5,498 bases of DNA. It comes from Cellvibrionales bacterium UBA4495 (lineage in GTDB: Bacteria > Pseudomonadota > Gammaproteobacteria > Pseudomonadales > Porticoccaceae). Of the stretch, positions 1 to 5,498 are shown in pieces; position 1 is the stretch's first letter, and every line of letters starts with the position of its first letter. Under the pieces are notes generated by a model. It was not told the DNA's origin, did no database searches, and saw only the letters and a list, made by a program, of their open reading frames with translations. The DNA is taken from NCBI GenBank assembly GCA_002388905.1, contig DGNJ01000068.1, positions 41,427 through 46,924 of the forward strand, in the 5' to 3' direction. The position numbers were made by a program, and so were the translations under genes.

Positions 1-876
1 ATGGAAGGCTGCAGCAAGTACTGCAGCTTCTGCGTGGTGCCCTATACCCGCGGCGAAGAGGTGAGTCGGCCGGTGGCCGATGTCCTCGCCGAAGTGACGC
101 ACCTGGCCGACCAGGGAGTGCGGGAAATCAACCTGCTGGGCCAGAATGTCAACGCCTTTCGGGGGGAGATGCCCGACGGTCGCCTGTGCGACTTTGCCGA
201 GCTGATCACCTACGTGGCCGCCGTGGACGGCATCGATCGTATACGCTACACCACCTCCCACCCGGTGGAATTCTCCGATGCGCTGATCGACGTCTACGCC
301 GAGGTGCCGGAGCTGGTGGACCACCTGCACCTGCCGGTGCAGAGCGGCTCCGACCGCATCCTGGCGGCCATGAAACGGGGCCACACCGCCCTGGAGTACA
401 AGTCGCGAATCCGGCGGCTGCGCAGGATCCGGCCGGATATCAGCATCTCCTCGGATTTTATCGTGGGTTTTCCGGGTGAGACGGAAAAGGATTTCGAGGA
501 CACCATGAAACTAATCCAGGATGTGGGTTTCGACACATCCTTCAGCTTCGTCTACAGTGCCCGCCCCGGCACCCCCGCCGCCGACCTGCCGGACGACACG
601 CCGGAATCCGTCAAGAAGGAGCGTTTGCGCATTCTCCAGTCGCGCGTTGAGCAGCATGCCCGGCAGATCAGCCAGGCCATGGTGGGGGGCACGGAGCGCC
701 TGCTGGTAACCGGCATTTCCCGCAAAGATCCGGGCCAGTTGCAGGGCCGCACCGAGAACAACCGGGTGGTGAACTTCCGCAGCGACGACCACGGCCTGAT
801 CGGCGAATTTGTCGATGTTCGTATCGACGAGGCCCTGCCCCATTCCCTGCGTGGGGAGCTGATATCGGCAGTGTAG
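1..876 (+). CDS. miaB: MiaB, tRNA-2-methylthio-N6-isopentenyladenosine methylthiotransferase (5' truncated by window)
   Basis: MiaB is a radical SAM enzyme that turns i6A37 into ms2i6A37 in tRNAs reading codons that begin with U, which steadies codon-anticodon pairing. The visible part is 291 codons ending in TAG. It opens directly at the radical SAM cluster motif CxxxCxxC ([11 protein letters not shown], Cys4/Cys8/Cys11 of the fragment), followed by [13 protein letters not shown]. Further MiaB signatures are NLLGQNVNA (about 44-52), [20 protein letters not shown] and [14 protein letters not shown]-terminal TRAM domain covers about 228-290 and includes [11 protein letters not shown]. The ATG at base 1 is an internal Met, not the true start: family members carry about 150 more N-terminal residues forming the methylthiotransferase domain, with three Cys for the second 4Fe-4S cluster. 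The C-terminus ends right after the TRAM domain and lacks the extra tail seen in E. coli. Identification is very secure. Confidence 0.97.
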   Translation: MEGCSKYCSFCVVPYTRGEEVSRPVADVLAEVTHLADQGVREINLLGQNVNAFRGEMPDGRLCDFAELITYVAAVDGIDRIRYTTSHPVEFSDALIDVYAEVPELVDHLHLPVQSGSDRILAAMKRGHTALEYKSRIRRLRRIRPDISISSDFIVGFPGETEKDFEDTMKLIQDVGFDTSFSFVYSARPGTPAADLPDDTPESVKKERLRILQSRVEQHARQISQAMVGGTERLLVTGISRKDPGQLQGRTENNRVVNFRSDDHGLIGEFVDVRIDEALPHSLRGELISAV

Positions 877-915
877 AACGCTATTGTGGCGATTTGCACC
901 GGTCCCGCGAGCATT

Positions 916-936
916 TTGATAACCGGATATTATCAA
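916..936. repeat. 7-bp perfect inverted repeat (operator-like dyad) upstream of phoH
   Basis: TTGATAA (916-922) and TTATCAA (930-936) are perfect reverse complements separated by 7 nt (CCGGATA). The dyad sits in the AT-rich part of the miaB-phoH spacer, about 120 nt before the phoH start and just upstream of a possible promoter at 940-968. As an RNA hairpin it would be weak (one G-C pair) and no T-tract follows, so a protein-binding site is the likelier reading. The half site resembles the FNR half site TTGAT, but the half-site spacing (11 nt) does not match the FNR spacing of 4. The function is inferred only. Confidence 0.4.
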
Positions 937-939
937 TCA

Positions 940-968
940 TTCCCATGCCAGGTTCTTTTTGATATATG
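940..968 (+). promoter_or_regulatory. Possible extended -10 promoter for the phoH-ybeY-corC-lnt operon
   Basis: TTCCCA (940-945, four of six matches to TTGACA) is followed after exactly 17 nt by TATATG (963-968, four of six matches to TATAAT). The -10 is preceded by TGA (960-962), which supplies the extended -10 TGn element. Transcription would start near 975, giving a leader of about 80 nt before the phoH TTG. The location, after the end of miaB in the only sizeable gap before phoH, suits an internal operon promoter. Both hexamers are imperfect, so this is a moderate to weak call. Confidence 0.3.
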
Positions 969-1030
969 AAAATCCCCGCCAGGTATTTCCCCGGCGCGCC
1001 AAAGTCGCTATGCTTCCTTTAAAGTCATGT

Positions 1031-1045
1031 CCGCAAGAGCGGTGA
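1031..1045 (+). promoter_or_regulatory. Shine-Dalgarno of phoH overlapping a small hairpin
   Basis: GGTGA (1041-1045) complements the 3' end of 16S rRNA and lies 9 nt before the TTG at 1055. It is the only good ribosome-binding match in this region and supports the TTG start. Its first two bases lie in the 3' arm of a 4-bp hairpin, CCGC-AAGA-GCGG (1031-1042), which could partly mask it. The TGA at 1043-1045 is also the last in-frame stop before the gene. Confidence 0.45.
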
Positions 1046-1054
1046 AATCACGAT

Positions 1055-2056
1055 TTGAATACCAGCGCTAACGCCCTGACAATCACGCTCGAACCCAACG
1101 ACGCTCGTCGCCTCGCTTGTCTCTGTGGTCAGTTCGACCAACATCTTCGCCAGATCGAACAGCGGCTCAATGTGGAGATCCGCAACCGGGGCAATATATT
1201 TGCCCTCTACGGCGAACCCACGAGCGCCCGCGCCGCGGGCAACCTGCTGGTCAACCTCTACCAGGAAACCGGCTCCGAGGAGCACCTGACCCCGGACACC
1301 GTCCACCTCTTCCTGCAACAATCGGATATGGAGTTGCGCATGGATCTCCCCGCCGCCAACAACGCCACCAGCAATGTCGAAAGCTTCGCGGTGATCCGCA
1401 CCAAAAAGGGCAACATCAAGCCCCGGGGCGGCAACCAGCAGCGCTATGTCAGGGCCATCCAGACCCATGACGTCAATTTCGGCCTGGGCCCGGCCGGCAC
1501 CGGCAAGACCTATCTGGCGGTAGCCTGTGCCGTGGAATCCCTGCTCCGGGACGAGGTGGAACGCATCCTGCTGGTGCGGCCCGCCGTGGAGGCCGGCGAA
1601 AAGCTCGGCTTCCTGCCCGGCGACCTGTCCCAGAAGGTGGATCCCTATCTCCGCCCCCTCTACGACGCCCTTTACGAGATGCTCGGTGTCGAGACCGTGG
1701 GCAAGCTGATCGAGCGCGGCGTCATCGAGATCGCCCCCCTGGCTTACATGCGCGGCCGTACACTCAACAATGCCTACATCATCCTGGACGAGAGCCAGAA
1801 CACCACCCGGGAACAGATGAAAATGTTCCTTACCCGCATCGGTTTCGGCTCCACGGCGGTGATCAATGGCGACAGCTCCCAGATTGACCTGCCCCGGGGC
1901 ACCAAATCGGGCCTTATGCACGCCTGCGAAGTGCTCGAGGGCGTGGAGGACATCTCCTTTACCTACTTCAAGGCCAAGGACGTGGTCCGCCACCCTCTTG
2001 TCCAGCAGATCGTGGAAGCCTACGATGCCCATGAATCCCGACAACAGGACGATTGA
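1055..2056 (+). CDS. ybeZ: PhoH-family ATPase YbeZ (PhoL)
   Basis: This is a 333-residue PhoH-like P-loop ATPase of the YbeZ/PhoL type, cytoplasmic, known in E. coli as a partner of YbeY in rRNA processing. Residues 10-75 form the KH-like N-terminal region typical of the family (around IEQRLNVEIRNRGN). The PhoH domain begins near 130, with Walker A GPAGTGKT at 145-152 and Walker B YIILDESQ at 241-248. Other conserved blocks are VRPAVEAGEKLGFLPGD, QKVDPYLRPLYDAL, APLAYMRGRTLN and KMFLTRIGFGS. The start is TTG: an in-frame stop at 1043-1045 leaves no other start codon before 1055, and the protein then aligns with E. coli YbeZ from its first residues (ITLEPND). It is shorter at the C-terminus than the E. 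coli protein, which has a charged tail. It heads a tight gene run with ybeY, corC and lnt. The family and subfamily are secure; the precise RNA substrate is not known from sequence. Confidence 0.96.
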   Translation: MNTSANALTITLEPNDARRLACLCGQFDQHLRQIEQRLNVEIRNRGNIFALYGEPTSARAAGNLLVNLYQETGSEEHLTPDTVHLFLQQSDMELRMDLPAANNATSNVESFAVIRTKKGNIKPRGGNQQRYVRAIQTHDVNFGLGPAGTGKTYLAVACAVESLLRDEVERILLVRPAVEAGEKLGFLPGDLSQKVDPYLRPLYDALYEMLGVETVGKLIERGVIEIAPLAYMRGRTLNNAYIILDESQNTTREQMKMFLTRIGFGSTAVINGDSSQIDLPRGTKSGLMHACEVLEGVEDISFTYFKAKDVVRHPLVQQIVEAYDAHESRQQDD

Positions 2057-2088
2057 CGGACGCTGACTGCCGGCGCAACCCCCGAATC

Positions 2089-2586
2089 ATGGCCATTACC
2101 GTGGATATCGAAAACGCTTCCACAGACGACGACGTTCCCGACGCGTCGTCCATGCGCTGCTGGGTTTCGGCAGCGCTAATGACAAGGCAGCCGGACGCCG
2201 AAGTGGCCATCCGCATCGTCGACGAGGACGAGAGCGCGGAATTGAACAATCGCTATCGGGGCAAGGCCGGGCCCACCAATATCCTCTCTTTCCCCGCCGA
2301 CCTGCCCGAGGCCCTGGCTATGCCCCTGCTCGGCGACCTGCTGGTCTGTGCGCCGATCGTGACCCGGGAGGCCGCCTGCCAGGGCAAGCAGGCCGACGCC
2401 CACTGGGCGCACATCCTGATTCACGGCACCCTGCACCTGCTCGGCTACGACCATGTCCGGGACGAAGATGCCCGGGACATGGAGGCCCTGGAAACCGAGA
2501 TCGTCACCGGCCTCGGCTTCCCTCCCCCCTACGACGATATTTCGACAACCCAAACAACACGCCATGAGACAACTTGCCATGACTGA
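2089..2586 (+). CDS. ybeY: Endoribonuclease / rRNA maturation factor YbeY
   Basis: YbeY is a small UPF0054 metalloprotein needed for 16S rRNA 3'-end maturation and 70S quality control in bacteria. From the ATG at 2089 it is 165 residues, close to the usual size. The metal-binding motif HGTLHLLGYDH gives the three ligands His112, His116 and His122. The conserved substrate-side segment NNRYRGKAGPTNILSFP precedes it, and EALETEIVTGLGF follows as in E. coli. The frame is open further upstream to a TTG at 2053, which would overlap the phoH stop as TTGA and add 12 non-conserved residues. I prefer the ATG because MAITVDIENA matches the normal family N-terminus, but no clear ribosome-binding site precedes it, while AGGA stands only 3 nt before the TTG. 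The gap after phoH is 32 nt; the end overlaps corC by 8 nt, suggesting translational coupling. The adjacency to ybeZ fits their known partnership. Confidence 0.95.
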   Translation: MAITVDIENASTDDDVPDASSMRCWVSAALMTRQPDAEVAIRIVDEDESAELNNRYRGKAGPTNILSFPADLPEALAMPLLGDLLVCAPIVTREAACQGKQADAHWAHILIHGTLHLLGYDHVRDEDARDMEALETEIVTGLGFPPPYDDISTTQTTRHETTCHD

Positions 2587-3424
2587 CGACCAACAGCCGG
2601 GCCAGGATAAATCCTGGCTCGAGCGTCTGGCCCAGGCATTTTCCTTCGAGCCGAAAAGCAGCGAGGATATCGTCGAAGTGCTGCGCATCGCCCACCAGAA
2701 CAAGATCATCGATTCCGACGCGGTGGAAATCATGGAGGGCGCCCTGCAGGTATCCGACCAGCAGGTCCGGGAAATCATGGTGCCACGCTCCCAGATGGTG
2801 ATGATCCGCCAGGACGCCTCCCTTGAAGAAGTGCTCAAACTGGCCGTGGAATCCAACCACTCCCGGTTTCCGGTCGTGGGCGAATCCTCCGACGATATCC
2901 GCGGCATCCTCCTGGCCAAGGACCTTCTGCAGGTAGCCCTGAGCGGCCGGGACAAGTTCTGCCTGGCCGACTTCGTGCGCCCGGCCACCATCATCCCGGA
3001 AAGCAAGCGGCTCAACGTCCTGCTCCGGGAATTTCGCGAGCAGCGCTACCACATGGCCATCGTGGTTGATGAGTACGGCGGCATCGCCGGGCTGGTGACC
3101 ATCGAGGACGTACTGGAGGAAATCGTCGGCGAGATCGAGGACGAAACCGACGAAAGCGATCCGAGCCTTATCCGGCCCGTGGGCGAAGAGACCTACCAGG
3201 TGGCGGCGCTGACCCCGGTGGAGGATTTCAACGAACACTTCGACACGGGCATCAGTGAGGAAGAATTCGACACCATCGGCGGCATCCTTCTCAAGGCCTT
3301 CGGCCACTTTCCCAAGGTGGGAGAAAGCATCACCCTCGCCGGTTTCGATTTCACCGTGGTGGACGGCGACAGCCGCCAGATTCGCCAGATCGAAGTCGTG
3401 CCCGCGCCGGCAGAAGAAAGTTAA
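2579..3424 (+). CDS. corC: CorC/YbeX, CBS-pair protein with CorC_HlyC C-terminal domain
   Basis: This 281-residue soluble protein carries a tandem CBS (Bateman) module, which typically binds adenine nucleotides, and a C-terminal CorC/HlyC transporter-associated domain. CBS1 starts near residue 66 (IMVPRSQM, 66-73) and contains SRFPVVGES and [12 protein letters not shown]2 covers about 130-190 and ends in [19 protein letters not shown] (171-189). The C-terminal domain, about 205-278, includes [24 protein letters not shown] and GFDFTV. No membrane segment (DUF21/CNNM) is present, unlike larger CorC-like transporters. The ATG at 2579 gives MTDDQQ, matching MSDD of the E. coli protein; an in-frame ATG at 2564 is a less likely alternative. 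The start overlaps the ybeY stop by 8 nt. Classically tied to CorA-dependent Mg/Co efflux; newer E. coli work links YbeX to rRNA metabolism, which fits these neighbours. The biochemical role remains uncertain. Confidence 0.94.
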   Translation: MTDDQQPGQDKSWLERLAQAFSFEPKSSEDIVEVLRIAHQNKIIDSDAVEIMEGALQVSDQQVREIMVPRSQMVMIRQDASLEEVLKLAVESNHSRFPVVGESSDDIRGILLAKDLLQVALSGRDKFCLADFVRPATIIPESKRLNVLLREFREQRYHMAIVVDEYGGIAGLVTIEDVLEEIVGEIEDETDESDPSLIRPVGEETYQVAALTPVEDFNEHFDTGISEEEFDTIGGILLKAFGHFPKVGESITLAGFDFTVVDGDSRQIRQIEVVPAPAEES

Positions 3425-3431
3425 CCTACCC

Positions 3432-4949
3432 GTGCGCCTTTCCCCGGAAACGGGCTGGAATCTGGTTGCCCTGACCGCCGGTGCCGTCTATCCGCTGGCA
3501 CTCGCACCCTTCCATCACTGGTGGCTGGGCATCCTTGCCGTCGCGCTGCTCTGCGGGTTGCTCCACAACACATCGCCGGGGCGCAGCTTCCGGCGCGGCT
3601 TTTTCTTCGGGCTGGGTCTGTTCGCCGCGGGGGCCTCCTGGATCTACATCAGCATTCACGTCTACGGCATGGCGCCGCCCTGGCTCGCCGCTACGCTCAC
3701 CGGGCTTTTTGTGGCGGGCCTGGCCGTACTGTTTGCCCTGCCCTTCCTCCTCTACGGGTGCCTGGATCGGCGCCGCAGCCTTGTCGTGCTCCTGGTCTTT
3801 CCCGCGATCTGGCTGTTGGGAGAGTGGTTGCGAGGCTGGTTCCTCACCGGTTTTCCCTGGCTCTACCTGGGTTACGGCGCCCTGGACACCTGGCTGTCCG
3901 GGTGGGCGCCACTGGTCGGGGTGCTGGGCCTCACCGCGGCGGCGGCGTTCTCCGGCACCGTTGTCACCTACTGGCTCTCCGAGCACCGGCGCACCGGCCC
4001 CGCGATCGTGGCACTGGTTGCGGCGGCGCTTCTCTGGGGCGCTGGCTGGCAGCTGCAGCACCGGTCCTGGACCGAGCCGGCCGGGGAGACCTTGAAGGTC
4101 GCCCTGGTGCAACCGGACCAGCCCCTGGAGCGAAAATGGGATCGCAACGCCCTGGACGAGATACTCGCCACCCTGACCGACCTGTCGGCGGGACACTGGG
4201 ACAGCGACCTGTTGATCTGGCCGGAATCGGCCGTGCCCCAACTGCGGCGCTACGTGCCGGAATACCTGACCGCCGCGGACCGCCTGGCCACACGCCACGA
4301 TACGGCGCTGCTGCTGGGCATTCCCACCCGGGAGGAGGAACAAACCTACAATTCGGTGCTGGGCCTGGGAACGGCCAGCGGCATCTACCACAAGCGGCAT
4401 CTGGTCCCCTTCGGGGAATATGTGCCGCTGGAGCGGTGGCTGCGTGGCACCATTCACTTTTTCGACCTGCCCATGTCCGCCTTCAGCGGCGGTCCCGGTG
4501 AACAGGACCTGCTGCGGGCAAAGGGTTATGCCATTGCCACCGCCATTTGCTACGAGATCGTCTACCCGGATCTGGTGGCCGCGGACGCCGGCGATGCCCA
4601 GTTGCTCCTGACCCTCAGCAACGACACCTGGTTCGGCACCTCCATCGGCCCCCACCAGCACTTCCAGATGGCCCGAATGCGCGCCCTGGAAAACGGCAAA
4701 CCCCTGCTGCGGGCGACCAACGACGGTATCACCGCCGTTATCGATGCCCACGGCCGGGTCCGGGCTTCCCTGCCCCAGTTCGAGCGGGGCACCCTGGTGG
4801 CCGAGGTCCGACCCCATCGGGGCGGCACCCCCTTCAGCGACCATGGCTCCCTGCCGATCATCGCCGCGGCGGGCGCATTGCTGCTGGGCGGGCTTCTTTT
4901 TGCCCGACGCCGGCGGACCGGAAACGACATCGTCCTGCCATCCCCCTAG
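3432..4949 (+). CDS. lnt: Apolipoprotein N-acyltransferase Lnt
   Basis: Lnt is an inner-membrane enzyme that moves an acyl chain from a phospholipid to the N-terminal Cys of diacylglyceryl lipoproteins, the last step of lipoprotein maturation before Lol sorting. The product has 505 residues, the usual length. Residues about 9-208 hold the hydrophobic segments of the N-terminal membrane domain, with the conserved GFPWLYLGY. The periplasmic nitrilase-like domain runs from about 221 to 465. The catalytic triad is intact: Glu265 (WPESA), Lys321 (YHKRHLVPFGE) and Cys373 (AICYE). Glu329 and Glu375 match the E. coli active-site glutamates E343 and E389. LSNDTWFG and HFQMARMRALE follow. A last membrane helix at about 474-491 is followed by RRRR. 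The start is GTG, 7 nt after corC, behind a weak GAAGAAAG ribosome site. The frame stays open back into corC, but that upstream translation is not Lnt-like. It ends the operon, before a terminator. Confidence 0.96.
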   Translation: MRLSPETGWNLVALTAGAVYPLALAPFHHWWLGILAVALLCGLLHNTSPGRSFRRGFFFGLGLFAAGASWIYISIHVYGMAPPWLAATLTGLFVAGLAVLFALPFLLYGCLDRRRSLVVLLVFPAIWLLGEWLRGWFLTGFPWLYLGYGALDTWLSGWAPLVGVLGLTAAAAFSGTVVTYWLSEHRRTGPAIVALVAAALLWGAGWQLQHRSWTEPAGETLKVALVQPDQPLERKWDRNALDEILATLTDLSAGHWDSDLLIWPESAVPQLRRYVPEYLTAADRLATRHDTALLLGIPTREEEQTYNSVLGLGTASGIYHKRHLVPFGEYVPLERWLRGTIHFFDLPMSAFSGGPGEQDLLRAKGYAIATAICYEIVYPDLVAADAGDAQLLLTLSNDTWFGTSIGPHQHFQMARMRALENGKPLLRATNDGITAVIDAHGRVRASLPQFERGTLVAEVRPHRGGTPFSDHGSLPIIAAAGALLLGGLLFARRRRTGNDIVLPSP

Positions 4950-4988
4950 CCCGGCCACTGCGGCTTGAGCCGGGGCCAATGCCGGCCG

Positions 4989-5498
<510 letters not shown>

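Noticed and set aside
1..3. ATG at the first base as the true start of miaB
   Set aside because: It encodes the Met just before the radical SAM cysteines; MiaB needs about 150 residues before this point, so the gene is cut by the window.
879..895. Terminator after miaB (small hairpin CGCTA-TTG-TGGCG)
   Set aside because: The 5-bp stem includes a G-U pair and only three T residues follow, too weak to call.
916..936. FNR/CRP-type binding site
   Set aside because: The TTGAT/ATCAA half sites are present but are separated by 11 nt, not 4 as FNR needs; CRP half sites are absent.
915..948. Possible sigma-32 heat-shock promoter (TTTGATA ... TCCCATGC)
   Set aside because: The two boxes each match partly, but the spacer is 19 nt, longer than the usual 11-16 nt, so the match is probably chance despite the heat-shock link known in E. 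coli.
966..1022. 18-codon ORF starting MKIPARYFPG in the miaB-phoH spacer
   Set aside because: No ribosome-binding site at a proper distance and no similarity I recognise. The start lies upstream of the predicted transcript 5' end, so there is nothing to support expression.
1025..2044. 339-codon open frame on the - strand, antisense to phoH
   Set aside because: It mirrors the codon pattern of a GC-rich gene; its translation is rich in G, A, H, D and V without family motifs, while the + frame encodes an intact PhoH protein.
2504..3307. 267-codon open frame on the - strand, antisense to corC
   Set aside because: It is a GC-bias shadow of the corC coding frame and has no motif of its own.
3255..3431. 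N-terminal extension of Lnt from an ATG inside corC
   Set aside because: The extra 59 residues are the out-of-frame shadow of corC and do not resemble an Lnt N-terminus; the GTG at 3432 gives the normal family length.
3426..4979. 517-codon open frame on the - strand, antisense to lnt
   Set aside because: Low-complexity G/P/Q/A/R-rich translation with no recognisable domain; the + frame is a complete Lnt with its catalytic triad.

Overview
This window is a piece of a GC-rich gammaproteobacterial chromosome carrying a conserved housekeeping cluster. All genes lie on the + strand, in the order miaB (3' part) - phoH/ybeZ - ybeY - corC/ybeX - lnt - leuS (5' part). The proteins resemble their E. 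coli and Pseudomonas counterparts from end to end. Having leuS directly downstream of lnt is, from memory, the arrangement in Pseudomonas and other non-enteric Gammaproteobacteria. The strong third-position G/C bias suggests a high-GC lineage (for example Pseudomonas-like or Chromatiales-like), but I cannot name a genus. An apolipoprotein N-acyltransferase implies a Gram-negative, lipoprotein-rich outer membrane.

Layout: 1-876 is the C-terminal two thirds of MiaB, cut by the window edge. 877-1054 is a 178-nt, partly AT-rich spacer with a 7-bp perfect dyad and a possible extended -10 promoter. 1055-2056 is PhoH/YbeZ, starting at TTG. 2089-2586 is YbeY. 2579-3424 is CorC/YbeX, overlapping ybeY by 8 nt. 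3432-4949 is Lnt, starting at GTG 7 nt after corC. 4950-5083 is a 134-nt spacer with a good intrinsic terminator, a perfect TATAAT box and a GC-only hairpin in the presumed leuS leader. 5084-5498 is the N-terminal 138 codons of leucyl-tRNA synthetase, running off the window.

How the genes fit together: MiaB modifies A37 of tRNAs that read UNN codons. YbeZ (PhoH-type ATPase) and YbeY (metal-dependent RNase-like protein) are partners in 16S rRNA maturation and ribosome quality control. YbeX/CorC is a soluble CBS-pair protein, linked first to Mg/Co homeostasis and more recently to ribosome metabolism. Lnt completes lipoprotein maturation in the inner membrane. Tight spacing from phoH to lnt points to one transcript, ending at the terminator near 5009. 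leuS appears to start from its own promoter just beyond it.

I found no mobile element, CRISPR array, RNA gene, phage gene, defence gene or gene of unknown family. This is an ordinary core-genome region. The points worth a second look are regulatory: the dyad and start region of phoH, and the terminator/promoter/leader-hairpin arrangement before leuS.
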